From: Clostridia bacterium
GTDB lineage: Bacteria; Bacillota; Clostridia; Oscillospirales; CAG-272
DNA: 39,227 bases
Direction of reading: 5' to 3'
Assembly: GCA_017623355.1 (NCBI GenBank)
Contig: JAGAPG010000016.1
Location: 1-39,227 of the forward strand
In this document: positions 24,046-34,163 of the stretch, piece by piece
Position numbering within the stretch: the first letter of the stretch is position 1
Layout: each line of letters opens with the position of its first letter
Notes under the pieces: model-generated
What the model was told of the DNA's origin: nothing
The model's input: the letters and a program-made list of their open reading frames with translations, nothing else
The model's database searches: none
Program-made: the position numbers and the translations under genes

Positions 24046-24867
24046 TTATTTAAAATAAGATATTGCGGCTCCGATAACTGTGGAAAATTGAGCATCATCT
24101 GGAATAACCATATTCACGTCAAAATGCTTGTTGAACATTTCTGCAACGTCCTTTGCTTGTGACATGGAGGTTAAATTTCCTGTAAGAACGATATCCTTTA
24201 TTCCGTACTGTCTTGCAGCAAAGACAGCCATCATACCAACAGTTTCAAAAACCATATTTATAAGACCGAGCGCAATATCGTTTTTTGTTGCTATATCACT
24301 GACTCTGCCGAAGTTTGCTGCTGTAAGCTCTCCGCTAAGCCCCGCATTTTTCTTAGAAAGATCTCCGACCTTCAAATCGACATTGGAAATGTTTCCGCTT
24401 TTTGCAATATCGTCGATGTGAGTTATAGTGTCGAGTCCGAGTATTTTTTTTGAAAGACCCATAAGAGTACCGCCGCCAACGCCTGTACCGCCAAGGTAAA
24501 CAGGCTCTTTGCCTTTAACAGCGTGGACAAGAGCAGTACCTGTACCCATGCTTACTATAATAGCATCGTCAAATTTTGATAAATAAAGACCGCCAAGACC
24601 GATAGAACGAAATTCCGGTGTAGCCTCGCAATCGAGATTGTATATTGGCTGTGTAATAGAGGAAGAACCAACTCCCGTTATCATAACCTTTTCTATATCA
24701 TCAAGTCCAAGACCGTTTGATGCGGTGAATTTTCCAAAAGCGCCGTATATAGATGTAATTGGATCATTTGCGGTAACGCAGATAGGCGCGATCAGCTTTT
24801 GTTTTTCACCAAAGCCAACGATCTTTGTGGTGCTTCCACCGACATCGATGCCTATTACAACTCCCAT
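24046..24867 (-). CDS. coaW: type II pantothenate kinase
   Basis: Actin-fold kinase of 273 aa catalysing the first step of coenzyme A synthesis. The N-terminal phosphate loop GIDVGGSTTKIVG (about 5-17), GTGTALVH in the middle and GGTGVGGGTLMGLSK are type II PanK hallmarks; E70-type acidic residue and GVGSSSIT also fit. Start ATG at 24867 is chosen because GAGGGGG lies 7 nt before it; a TTG 15 nt upstream is less likely. Such kinases resist CoA feedback. It is a single-gene unit with its own promoter. Confidence 0.9.
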   Translation of the reverse strand: MGVVIGIDVGGSTTKIVGFGEKQKLIAPICVTANDPITSIYGAFGKFTASNGLGLDDIEKVMITGVGSSSITQPIYNLDCEATPEFRSIGLGGLYLSKFDDAIIVSMGTGTALVHAVKGKEPVYLGGTGVGGGTLMGLSKKILGLDTITHIDDIAKSGNISNVDLKVGDLSKKNAGLSGELTAANFGRVSDIATKNDIALGLINMVFETVGMMAVFAARQYGIKDIVLTGNLTSMSQAKDVAEMFNKHFDVNMVIPDDAQFSTVIGAAISYFK

Positions 24868-24897
24868 AATATACCCCCTCAAAAATAAGTTTTATAT

Positions 24898-24926
24898 ATT
24901 TTATCATAAAATCATGAAAAAATCAA
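24898..24926 (-). promoter_or_regulatory. promoter of coaW
   Basis: On the minus strand TTGATT (24921-24926), a 17-nt spacer and TAAAAT (24898-24903). Confidence 0.6.
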
Positions 24927-24976
24927 TAGTAAAGCAAAAACGCACAGAAAAACTCAATAATATCTGCAAGGACAAA

Positions 24977-25008
24977 GCATAGAAGCCTATGCTAAACTGT
25001 AATTACAG
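24977..25008. promoter_or_regulatory. two adjacent palindromes before the AraC-GNAT gene
   Basis: GCATAG-aagc-CTATGC (24977-24992) and the perfect palindrome CTGTAATTACAG (24997-25008) sit 16 nt before the start codon, next to the AAAGGGG site. They could be operators for autoregulation by the encoded AraC-type protein, or hairpins that control translation. Confidence 0.45.
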
Positions 25009-25023
25009 AAAGGGGATGTTTAA

Positions 25024-26217
25024 ATGGAAAAAACATTAATCGAAAAAGCCATTAAATTCATTCAAGGTGGCTCAAAGGAAAATTTGTCATTACAGGAAAT
25101 CGCGGACAAAGCAGGATTTTCATTAACTTATTTTGATGCGTTGTTCAAAAAGCATACAGGATATAGTCCTGTGGAGTATTCTCGTGTGTATAAGTTGACA
25201 CGAAGTGCGTTGGAGCTTAGAAAAACAGACAAGAAAATCATTGATATAGCTTTGGATTTCGGTTATGAAAGCCCAGAGGCGTTTGCTCGAGCCTTCAAAA
25301 AGTTTTACAGCCTTAGCCCAAGCGAATATCGTGAAAAGTATTCAAATGATGCTATCACTTGGAAAGACTTATCATCAAGAGTAGCAATCAATCGCTTTGC
25401 TAATGCAAATCCAAGTCTAAAAAGAGTAAATAAAGAGGTAGCTCTCGACTTTATATTTACTAACAACCCTGTGTTATTTGCTGAGGATGCAGTAAATATA
25501 ACAGTAGGGGATTGCGAAATTTTCACACTTGGTGAAAGCGAAGACCTTGAGCATTTTCTGTGCGTGTCAGATTATAACAACGAAAGAATAGTTATTGACT
25601 TAATCTGCGTCAGCGAAAGGGATGCTATTGCATATCTTAAGCTTCTTGCAAAAACTGAAAATTATAGTTTTACAATGCGTAAAAATACCTATGAGGAATG
25701 GGACAGCTTTAACGCAGAGGTTGCAAAGCTCGGTCTTGTTTGTAGATATGGTTATGATATGGTTTATACAGACGAGCAAATTACAGTTCCAAGCTATAAT
25801 GGTATAACTGTAAGAGAATTAGTTAAAGAAGATATGCCATATATTCAAAGCTTTAAATCAAGAGGTGGATGTGGCGAAAACCATTTAAGAGGCTTGCAAA
25901 TTGCATTTGAAGGCAAGGGCAATATTGGTGAAAAAGCATATGGTGCATTTGTAAATAATGAGATTGTATGCCTTGCAACTCCTGTACTTGATACTATAAG
26001 AGAGTTAAGCAAATACGATATCGGTGCTATCTTTTCTCTTACAAATGATAATAAAGTTATAGAAGCAACATGGAAATATGTAATAGATGATTGCATTAAA
26101 AACGGAGCTATTATCGGCAATGCAAACGCAAAGGAAGACACCTCCATCCTCGGCGTAGCATATAGCGAAAAAATGGGCCTTTCAAAAGTCGCAGAGGTTC
26201 GCAGATATAGCAAATAA
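25024..26217 (+). CDS. AraC-type regulator fused to a GNAT-like domain
   Basis: 397 aa. Residues 1-105 carry the double helix-turn-helix of AraC proteins (LSLQEIADKAGFSLTYFDAL then IIDIALDFGYESPEAFARAF and a PSEYR end). Unusually this DNA-binding part is N-terminal. Residues 110-250 are an unassigned mixed domain, and 256-397 look like an N-acetyltransferase fold (ITVRELVKEDMPYIQSF start, YGAFVNNEIVCLAT strand pair, AYSEKMGLSKVAE end). It may sense acyl-CoA or acetylate a ligand. Two palindromes in front suggest self-control. The start follows AAAGGGG. Confidence 0.82.
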   Translation: MEKTLIEKAIKFIQGGSKENLSLQEIADKAGFSLTYFDALFKKHTGYSPVEYSRVYKLTRSALELRKTDKKIIDIALDFGYESPEAFARAFKKFYSLSPSEYREKYSNDAITWKDLSSRVAINRFANANPSLKRVNKEVALDFIFTNNPVLFAEDAVNITVGDCEIFTLGESEDLEHFLCVSDYNNERIVIDLICVSERDAIAYLKLLAKTENYSFTMRKNTYEEWDSFNAEVAKLGLVCRYGYDMVYTDEQITVPSYNGITVRELVKEDMPYIQSFKSRGGCGENHLRGLQIAFEGKGNIGEKAYGAFVNNEIVCLATPVLDTIRELSKYDIGAIFSLTNDNKVIEATWKYVIDDCIKNGAIIGNANAKEDTSILGVAYSEKMGLSKVAEVRRYSK

Positions 26218-26221
26218 TCAA

Positions 26222-26248
26222 AAGCGAGGGTCATTGACACTCGCTTTC
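26222..26248. terminator. hairpin between convergent genes
   Basis: AAAGCGAG (26222-26229) and CTCGCTTT (26241-26248), with an inner GTCA/TGAC pairing. The T-tail is short, so termination strength is uncertain. Confidence 0.6.
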
Positions 26249-26271
26249 ACAATAAGAATTATGTACTGTAA

Positions 26272-26991
26272 TTATTCTTCGATTCTGGGCATCCAAGGAC
26301 ATTGAAGTTCAGGAATTCTGTAAACGGGGTTAGCCCATCTTACAGTGTTTGTGATTATCTTTTGAACGTTTGCGTCGTAGAATGTCGGGAAGGTTTCGTG
26401 ACCGGGTTGGAAGTAAAATACCTTTCCGTTTTCTCTGTGGTAGCAGCATCCCGAACGGAACACCTCTCCGCCATTGTACCAGCCTATGAGAAGAAGCTTG
26501 TCAGGATCGGGAATACCGAAGGGCTCCATATATGTTTCTTCAGCAGGGAGCTCAAAATATCTGCCCTCAATGCCTGCCATTATCGGATGGTTGTGATCAA
26601 TTATCCAAAGTCTTTCCTTGTCGTTGCTTTCTCTCCAACCGAGATTGCAGGTTGTACCCATCAAAAGCTTGAACGGCTTTGAATGGTGAGCAGAGTGAAG
26701 GAAGATCATACCCATTCCGCGAAGAACAGCTTCCTTAACCTTTATAGCGATCTCATCAGGAACATCCCCGTGTCTTACGTGACCCCACCAAATCATAACG
26801 TCTGTGTTTTCAAGAAGCTCGTCTGTGATACCGCAGTTTTCATCATCAAGAGTAATAGTTTTAACAGTAATATCATCGTTTTTTCCAAGGAAATCAGCAA
26901 TAGCCTTGTGAATACCCTCGGGATAAACCTTTTTTACATTTTCATCAACCTTTTCGTGATGAAATTCGTTCCATACAGTAACTCTTATCAT
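26272..26991 (-). CDS. ThuA-like glutamine-amidotransferase-fold protein
   Basis: 239 aa. The N-terminal IRVTVWNEFHHEK, the central MIWWGHVRHGDVPDE and the FLHSAHHSKPFKLLMG stretch are the typical ThuA signature. ThuA relatives share the class I amidotransferase fold without its Cys nucleophile and have been tied to trehalose or other disaccharide use. The role here is probably carbohydrate-related but unknown. The length is normal, no signal peptide is present. It is a single gene on the minus strand. Confidence 0.88.
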   Translation of the reverse strand: MIRVTVWNEFHHEKVDENVKKVYPEGIHKAIADFLGKNDDITVKTITLDDENCGITDELLENTDVMIWWGHVRHGDVPDEIAIKVKEAVLRGMGMIFLHSAHHSKPFKLLMGTTCNLGWRESNDKERLWIIDHNHPIMAGIEGRYFELPAEETYMEPFGIPDPDKLLLIGWYNGGEVFRSGCCYHRENGKVFYFQPGHETFPTFYDANVQKIITNTVRWANPVYRIPELQCPWMPRIEE

Positions 26992-27080
26992 AATAAATAA
27001 CCCTTTCGTGTTAAAATATTTTATACTAACTTGAGTATATCATAAATAGATCAATAATTCAAGCAATAATGAAAAAAATA

Positions 27081-27109
27081 TTGACATCTTATCTATTAAA
27101 TGATACCAT
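27081..27109 (+). promoter_or_regulatory. promoter of ung
   Basis: TTGACA (27081-27086), a 17-nt spacer and TACCAT (27104-27109) lie 30 nt before the start codon. Confidence 0.65.
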
Positions 27110-27139
27110 AGATATATATAGCTAAAGCGAGGTTTAGTA

Positions 27140-27814
27140 ATGGTACACTTAGGGAACGATTGGGACGAAATACTTGGTACTGAATTTGAAAAAGACTATT
27201 ATAAAAGCATAAGAGAAGTATTGAAAAGAGAATACTTCACAAAAACCGTATTTCCGCCTATGCACGATATATTCAACGCCTTAAAATACACTCCGTATAG
27301 CAAAACGAGGGTTGTTATTTTGGGTCAGGATCCCTATCACGAGGTAGGTCAGGCACACGGACTTTCCTTTTCGGTGAAGAAGGGAATAAAGATACCGCCG
27401 TCGCTCGTTAATATTTATAAGGAACTAAGCTCCGATATAGGAATGAGTATACCAAATCACGGAGAGCTTACATCTTGGGCAAAGCAGGGAGTGCTTTTGC
27501 TTAACGCAACTCTTACCGTAAGAGAGGGACAGGCAAACAGCCATAGCACAATAGGTTGGGCAATCTTTACCGATGAGGTAATAAAAAAGCTTGATGAAAA
27601 CGACAATCCTATCGTTTTTATACTTTGGGGAGCAAATGCCCGAAGCAAGAAAAAATACATAACGAATAAAAACCACCTCGTGCTCGAAAGCGCTCACCCG
27701 TCGCCTCTTTCAGCACATAACGGATTTTTTGGATCAAAGCCATTTTCAAAAGCAAACGATTTTCTTTCAAAACACGGAGCAACACCGATAAATTGGAATA
27801 GCGTAAACGAATAA
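27140..27814 (+). CDS. ung: uracil-DNA glycosylase
   Basis: Family 1 UDG of 224 aa, which removes uracil from DNA to begin base excision repair. The catalytic D64 is in GQDPYH (62-67), N122 in LLLNATLT binds uracil and H186 opens the leucine loop HPSPLSAHNGF. All catalytic residues are present and the length is normal. It has its own promoter and a perfect bidirectional terminator. A usable ribosome site (AGCGAGG) precedes the ATG. Confidence 0.96.
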   Translation: MVHLGNDWDEILGTEFEKDYYKSIREVLKREYFTKTVFPPMHDIFNALKYTPYSKTRVVILGQDPYHEVGQAHGLSFSVKKGIKIPPSLVNIYKELSSDIGMSIPNHGELTSWAKQGVLLLNATLTVREGQANSHSTIGWAIFTDEVIKKLDENDNPIVFILWGANARSKKKYITNKNHLVLESAHPSPLSAHNGFFGSKPFSKANDFLSKHGATPINWNSVNE

Positions 27815-27845
27815 AAAGGAACAGATTTTAAATCTGTTCCTTTTT
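27813..27845. terminator. bidirectional terminator, ung and lipoprotein
   Basis: AAAAAGGAACAGATTT (27813-27828) mirrors AAATCTGTTCCTTTTT (27830-27845) between convergent genes. Confidence 0.92.
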
Positions 27846-27848
27846 AAT

Positions 27849-29693
27849 TTACCAAATCACTTCGCTTTGTTGAGGAATATATTGACTATTCATACATATA
27901 TTATTGATTTCTCCACCTATAGCGCTTTTAGGTATCAAGACAAAATCTAAATACTCATACATAGCAGTGTTACCAAAAACTGCGCCGGAATAATCGAGAG
28001 TGATATAAAATATTCCGTTATCGTAGTATGCGTCCTTATAGCCTATAATATATCCGCCGGAGATTCCTTCTATTCGATCATAGACAAAAACGTAAAAATC
28101 ATTAAACGTTTCGCCTGTGATATCGGCATACTGTTCGCCGTCAAACTCCTTCAACCAATCTTCATACGATGTGAAGAACTTTGTATACTCTCTTTCGTCG
28201 TCATTCGGATTATAATAATAATCAATCTCAACAGTGTGCGAATCCAAGTATTCTACGTTTTCGTATACTATTTTTATGGAGTCGATCTTAGAATCGCCAA
28301 GCTCTCTTGGCAAGTGTAACATAGATAGCAGCCTGTAGTCTGTGCTTCCCTTTGAAGACGGCTTTGTGCTTGCAACTACAGATAACTCGCTTCCGTTTAA
28401 CTCAAAGCTGTGAAATCCTATTATGCTTTTGTCAAAGCTTTCGTAATTTTGATATATTGCTATCAAATAATCGCCTTCGTTGAAGGGATGGTGATAAGAC
28501 CAATACTTTTTTGACGGAAAAGCTGTCTTCATTTCCTCGGAATTCTTGAGTATCTTGAACTGTATTCCATAATCGTCAGAAAATAAAGCATTTAATTCCT
28601 CATCATCGCATCCAAAGTTGATCCGGGCTTCAATGTAATCTGAAAAGGCAGAGTTTTTGATCCTTCTTCTGCTTGAATAGCGGTCAATGTGTCCTATGCT
28701 GAAATCTGTGATCTCTCCAAGCTCACCCTTATATTCTTCCTCTGACATTTTGAACTTGTAGAATCTTGGCATAACGATCTCGTTGCCCTTGCCGTTTATA
28801 AAGTTCTTTGTAAGAATTATCGAAAGTCCGTTTTCTTTTGAGGTTGCGCTCACGGAGAAGAATTCCAAATTTTCAAACTCTCTGTGGTCATAAAATATTA
28901 TCAAAACCTCACCGTCAGAAATAGGAGTAGTTTCCTCGCAGTAATTAATTTGCAATCTACCCGCCTCTGCTATCATACTGTAATCAAAAGCCCATACCTT
29001 ATCCTCAGTCCAAGGCACGTCTTTTGCTATAAATTCCTCGCTGATATAAAACCGATTTGTTGATTTATAGTCAGTAATATTTAATTTGAAAGAATCGTTT
29101 ACAGGTACAGTTATTTCTTCCTTTGGAATGGCAAGAGCCTTTATCGCTGATGACTCCGATCTCTCGTACACACTATTATGTTTTGTTGCTTTTAACGCGT
29201 GATCAGCGGCAAGCTCTATGCTCGTCGGTGTCACTTTTATATCTCTGTAGCCTACGCAATTATAATCGCTAAAAATAAGGAGCGAATACTCATCAAAGAA
29301 GGCTGCATCAAGCCGTTCAACCGAATACTTCATAATTTTGTCGTATTCCTCTGAGTTATCTATAAGGAGAGGATATTTATATTCCCAAGGTAAAAAATCT
29401 CTTTCGGAATAATAAAGCTCGGCGTAATACGGTTTGTTACTTACGGGCGTAGGATCTATCGGTTCAGGCTCTGTTGTTGATGTTTGCTCGGGTGGATTGG
29501 GCACAACATCGGGAATAACAGTTGACGATTCATCCGGCAAATCGGAGGATTCCGATGTGTTATCGTCAGTTGATTCAATAATTGATATCTCCTCGGAGGA
29601 CTCATTCTCGGTTATCTCGGGTGAGGTATCACAAGAAACGAAAATTCCAAGCAGCATCGAAATTAAAATAAATAATGATGTTAATTTTTTCAT
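27849..29693 (-). CDS. large lipoprotein, function unknown
   Basis: Lipid-anchored surface protein of 614 aa with lipobox GIFVSC (C21). A Ser/Glu/Asp/Pro-rich linker covers about 22-88. The folded part (about 90-614) is beta-rich and full of Tyr, Phe and Asp. It may hold repeated beta domains, since two stretches share an FFxxY...YxxxIKxxxxS-like layout, but I cannot define the repeat exactly. No enzyme motif is recognised. A cell-surface binding role is plausible. It has its own promoter with an 18-nt spacer and an AAGGAGG ribosome site. Confidence 0.75.
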   Translation of the reverse strand: MKKLTSLFILISMLLGIFVSCDTSPEITENESSEEISIIESTDDNTSESSDLPDESSTVIPDVVPNPPEQTSTTEPEPIDPTPVSNKPYYAELYYSERDFLPWEYKYPLLIDNSEEYDKIMKYSVERLDAAFFDEYSLLIFSDYNCVGYRDIKVTPTSIELAADHALKATKHNSVYERSESSAIKALAIPKEEITVPVNDSFKLNITDYKSTNRFYISEEFIAKDVPWTEDKVWAFDYSMIAEAGRLQINYCEETTPISDGEVLIIFYDHREFENLEFFSVSATSKENGLSIILTKNFINGKGNEIVMPRFYKFKMSEEEYKGELGEITDFSIGHIDRYSSRRRIKNSAFSDYIEARINFGCDDEELNALFSDDYGIQFKILKNSEEMKTAFPSKKYWSYHHPFNEGDYLIAIYQNYESFDKSIIGFHSFELNGSELSVVASTKPSSKGSTDYRLLSMLHLPRELGDSKIDSIKIVYENVEYLDSHTVEIDYYYNPNDDEREYTKFFTSYEDWLKEFDGEQYADITGETFNDFYVFVYDRIEGISGGYIIGYKDAYYDNGIFYITLDYSGAVFGNTAMYEYLDFVLIPKSAIGGEINNICMNSQYIPQQSEVIW

Positions 29694-29717
29694 AGTAAAA
29701 CCTCCTTCTTCAATTTC

Positions 29718-29747
29718 ATTCTATCACGAAAATGTTGCAAAAGTCAA
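29718..29747 (-). promoter_or_regulatory. promoter of the large lipoprotein gene
   Basis: On the minus strand TTGACT (29742-29747), an 18-nt spacer and TAGAAT (29718-29723), about 20 nt before the GAAGGAGG site. Confidence 0.55.
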
Positions 29748-29903
29748 TGTGAAATGGAATATTTCTCCTAAAATTCACCAAATATTCACATTACGCATTT
29801 TATATCAAAATCATAATGTACAAAAACAGCGACATCGCATCGTTGACTCATTTTAATTGACGTGATAAAATGAGATTACAAAACAGAGAGAAGGGGAGCA
29901 AAA

Positions 29904-30104
29904 ATGAAAGTAAAGTATGTAGGCTGTAAAAACAGTATATTTAAAATAGGCAAGATATATGAGGTGCTTACGATAGAAGACGGTTGGTACAGAATAATGA
30001 ATGAAAACAAAGAAGAAATACTCCTTCCGCCCTCTTACTTTGAAATAGTAGACGGAGAAGAAAAAAACGTCGTGCTCATAATAGCCGACGCTTTGTATGC
30101 ATGA
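29904..30104 (+). CDS. small SH3-like protein, function unknown
   Basis: 66 aa. The order MKVKYVGCKN, FKIGKIYEVLTIEDGWYRI, then LPPSYFEIVDGE matches a class of short Firmicutes proteins that fold as a five-stranded SH3-like barrel; their roles are unknown. The sequence continues after the barrel with an unusual hydrophobic tail (NVVLIIADALYA). AGAAGGGGAG precedes the ATG. It stands alone upstream of the second hairpin array. Confidence 0.65.
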   Translation: MKVKYVGCKNSIFKIGKIYEVLTIEDGWYRIMNENKEEILLPPSYFEIVDGEEKNVVLIIADALYA

Positions 30105-30152
30105 AACGGTTTCTTTCAAGAAAATTATATATTGTCATTGTGAAAGAAGATA

Positions 30153-30212
30153 CAGCCTATGGCTGATGATATCACGACAAGTCGTGATGATATACCATCG
30201 CTTTCGCGATGG
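30153..30212. repeat. second linker-hairpin array, three units
   Basis: Three perfect hairpins with different stems, CAGCC-tat-GGCTG (30153-30165), CACGAC-aa-GTCGTG (30173-30186) and CCATCGC-tttc-GCGATGG (30195-30212), are joined by linkers ATGATAT (30166-30172) and ATGATATA (30187-30194). A GATA also precedes the first. The design equals that of 356-447 with another linker sequence. It lies just beyond the terminator of the tRNA operon. Confidence 0.8.
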
Positions 30213-30214
30213 AT

Positions 30215-30250
30215 AAAAAAGAAAACCGACCAAAAGTCGGTTTTCTTTTT
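30215..30250. terminator. terminator of the tRNA operon
   Basis: GAAAACCGAC (30221-30230) and GTCGGTTTTC (30236-30245) form the stem, with T-runs on both strands; on the minus strand it directly follows the tRNA-His CCA. Confidence 0.85.
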
Positions 30251-30327
30251 GGGGTGGGTAATGAGATTCGAACCCACGGCCTTCAGAGCCACAATCTGAC
30301 GCTCTAACCAGCTGAGCTATACCCACC
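30250..30327 (-). tRNA. tRNA-His (anticodon GTG)
   Basis: Cloverleaf with the anticodon loop TTGTGGC (anticodon at 30290-30292). The extra 5' G (30327) that pairs with C73 marks a histidine tRNA. The CCA end is encoded (30250-30252). Last gene of the operon. Confidence 0.95.
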
Positions 30328-30335
30328 AAAGAACG

Positions 30336-30402
30336 CTCTTCCTAAGAAGAGTTATATAGCTTCATCACAAAGGATGAAGCCCCAATTTCGCTTTCGCGAA
30401 AT
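30336..30402. repeat. three hairpins in the tRNA-Arg/tRNA-His spacer
   Basis: CTCTTC-ctaa-GAAGAG (30336-30351), linker TTATATA, GCTTCATC-acaaag-GATGAAGC (30359-30380) and ATTTCGC-tttc-GCGAAAT (30385-30402) fill the whole spacer. The last hairpin reaches into the tRNA-Arg CCA and shares the CGCTTTCGCG core with 30199-30208. They could be processing signals or members of the same hairpin family as the nearby array. Confidence 0.7.
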
Positions 30403-30478
30403 GGCGTACCTGGAGGGATTCGAACCCCCGACCTACTGCTTAGAAGGCAGTTGCTCTATCCGGCTGAGCTACAGGTAC
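30402..30478 (-). tRNA. tRNA-Arg (anticodon TCT)
   Basis: Acceptor GTACCTG/CAGGTAC, anticodon loop CTTCTAA (anticodon at 30442-30444), G73 and an encoded CCA (30402-30404). Twelve nt separate it from tRNA-Gly. Confidence 0.96.
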
Positions 30479-30490
30479 ATAGCAAAAAAA

Positions 30491-30564
<74 letters not shown>

Positions 30565-30596
30565 AAATATATGTTTTATGTTGTTTTTGCTCTAAT

Positions 30597-30625
30597 ATAA
30601 TAACACACGAAAAACTCTTTGTCAA
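30597..30625 (-). promoter_or_regulatory. promoter of the tRNA operon
   Basis: On the minus strand TTGACA (30620-30625), a 17-nt spacer and TATTAT (30597-30602), 33 nt before tRNA-Gly. Confidence 0.85.
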
Positions 30626-30750
30626 TACTATTTTTGAAAAAAAATTTTATTTTTTTGAAAATTCATAAAAAGAGCAAACGGCACGAAACAAAAAGACCGA
30701 ATTTCGTGCCGTTTTTGGTTTGTACAAAGGATCTTATGGGCAAGATAAGA

Positions 30751-31905
30751 TCAGTGAACAGTTACAGCATATGAACCCATTTGAGCAAATCTTAATTCAA
30801 AAAGATCTTTATCGACGGAGAAAATTCCGCCTGCGGGATCAGAAAGAGTAACAGTATTCTTTGTATTGTCGTATCCGATAAGAACCATACAAGCCATATT
30901 CGACTTATAATAAAGGCTTTCACCGTCAACGACCCAAATGCGCGATACCGAGGGGGTAATTTCGAAATCGTCGCATGCCCAAACGATAACAGGATTTTTA
31001 CAGTTCAGCTGATAATAAAGCTCGTTTACATCACAGCCGCTTATATCGTAAGCCTTTGATGTGCCTCCGTTAGCTTTAATATATTTTTCTGCTGAATTTT
31101 TTATAACCGGCGCAAGACATCCGTACGAATTATAAGTATCGCGAGGATTTCCCACGTTTGCTTTAAAAAAGTTCGTAAAGCCTACAGGACCCTTGTCAAG
31201 ATAGAGATCGCAAAGCTCCTCGGCATCTACGTCATATTTAAGATAATTTAAAACAATCGCAAGAGAGGTTATTTCATCTCCGCTTGGCAATGAGGGATAT
31301 TGAGAAATATGCTTTACGTCAAGAAGCACTGAGTTGCTAAGATTCGAATATTTATTGCTTATTGTTGCGTGAGCATTAAGCGTCAGAGAATTAAGATTCA
31401 CCCCGTTTGATTCGCTTATGGGAATGGAAAATTCACATTCTACATTGAAATTTATGTCGTCAGTGCCCTCAAACGCCTTTGTGTAAGTACAAATCGGAAG
31501 ATAATCGGGAGTCGCGCTTGTTGTGGTAAATTCAATACTATCGCCGTTTATCGTGAGCACTCCCTTATGTTCCTTTAGCTTTACGCTTTCGGAATCAAAA
31601 TACAGCTCGGCACTAAAGTAAGTAACGCTTTCTCCTTCGTATCTGAGCGCATTCCATTCAAGTCTTAAATTTGAACTGGAAAGATGCTCGCCGACAAGGG
31701 TTCCTTTTTGATCTAAAATAATCTTTTTTTCTTTATCGGTAGAGCTTTCACTTTGAGAGGTATCTTCATTTTCATAGCTTGTTTCTGAGCTTTGATCATC
31801 AGCATCGTCCGACTTTTTTGAGCCGTTTGTCGCGCTTACGTAGAAAACTGTAGCGCATACGGCGCAAATAATAATAAGAATAATTGTTGATATGTGCTTT
31901 TTCAT
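30751..31905 (-). CDS. membrane-anchored C39-fold protein, catalytic residues lost
   Basis: 384 aa with an uncleaved-looking N-terminal membrane anchor (about 5-25), a Ser/Asp/Glu-rich linker (30-60) and a beta-sandwich domain (about 65-192). A C-terminal C39-like papain-fold domain (about 193-384) follows. In active relatives the motif reads LPTGCE, here it is LPSGDE, so the nucleophile position is D210. The catalytic His before the VxLVGYD strand is A338 (in MACMVLIGYD). Q202 and the SDP aspartate D356 are kept. It is therefore likely a non-enzymatic binding protein on the outer face of the membrane. Confidence 0.82.
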   Translation of the reverse strand: MKKHISTIILIIICAVCATVFYVSATNGSKKSDDADDQSSETSYENEDTSQSESSTDKEKKIILDQKGTLVGEHLSSSNLRLEWNALRYEGESVTYFSAELYFDSESVKLKEHKGVLTINGDSIEFTTTSATPDYLPICTYTKAFEGTDDINFNVECEFSIPISESNGVNLNSLTLNAHATISNKYSNLSNSVLLDVKHISQYPSLPSGDEITSLAIVLNYLKYDVDAEELCDLYLDKGPVGFTNFFKANVGNPRDTYNSYGCLAPVIKNSAEKYIKANGGTSKAYDISGCDVNELYYQLNCKNPVIVWACDDFEITPSVSRIWVVDGESLYYKSNMACMVLIGYDNTKNTVTLSDPAGGIFSVDKDLFELRFAQMGSYAVTVH

Positions 31906-31989
31906 AAAATGTCCTTCCTTTTTGTTTTTTTGCTGCTTGATTACAATATTATTTTAACCCTAAATTTTCCCATTTCAAGAGTAATATCA

Positions 31990-32044
31990 CGACATAAAAT
32001 ATGTTCTGTCGACAAAACGACATAAATCCTTAGTTTATTATGTC
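31990..32044. promoter_or_regulatory. repeated CGACATAAA motif upstream of ligA
   Basis: CGACATAAA occurs at 31990-31998 and 32018-32026, with TTTATTATGTC in the opposite orientation at 32034-32044 and the palindrome TGTCGACA between them. It lies between the divergent C39-fold gene and ligA, just before the ligA promoter, and looks like a multi-site operator. Confidence 0.4.
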
Positions 32045-32079
32045 AAAGCTGAAACGAAAATGTAAAATATCGCGATTAC

Positions 32080-32108
32080 TTGTTTTCGGGCAAAGAATAT
32101 GTTATAAT
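32080..32108 (+). promoter_or_regulatory. promoter of ligA-cca
   Basis: TTGTTT (32080-32085), a 17-nt spacer and TATAAT (32103-32108), 36 nt before the start codon. Confidence 0.65.
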
Positions 32109-32126
32109 AAAAATATGTAGCATTAA

Positions 32127-34162
<2,036 letters not shown>

Positions 34163-34163
<1 letters not shown>

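Noticed and set aside
30135..30329. Reading frame through tRNA-His and the hairpin array
   Set aside because: It consists of tRNA and hairpin sequence; not a protein gene.
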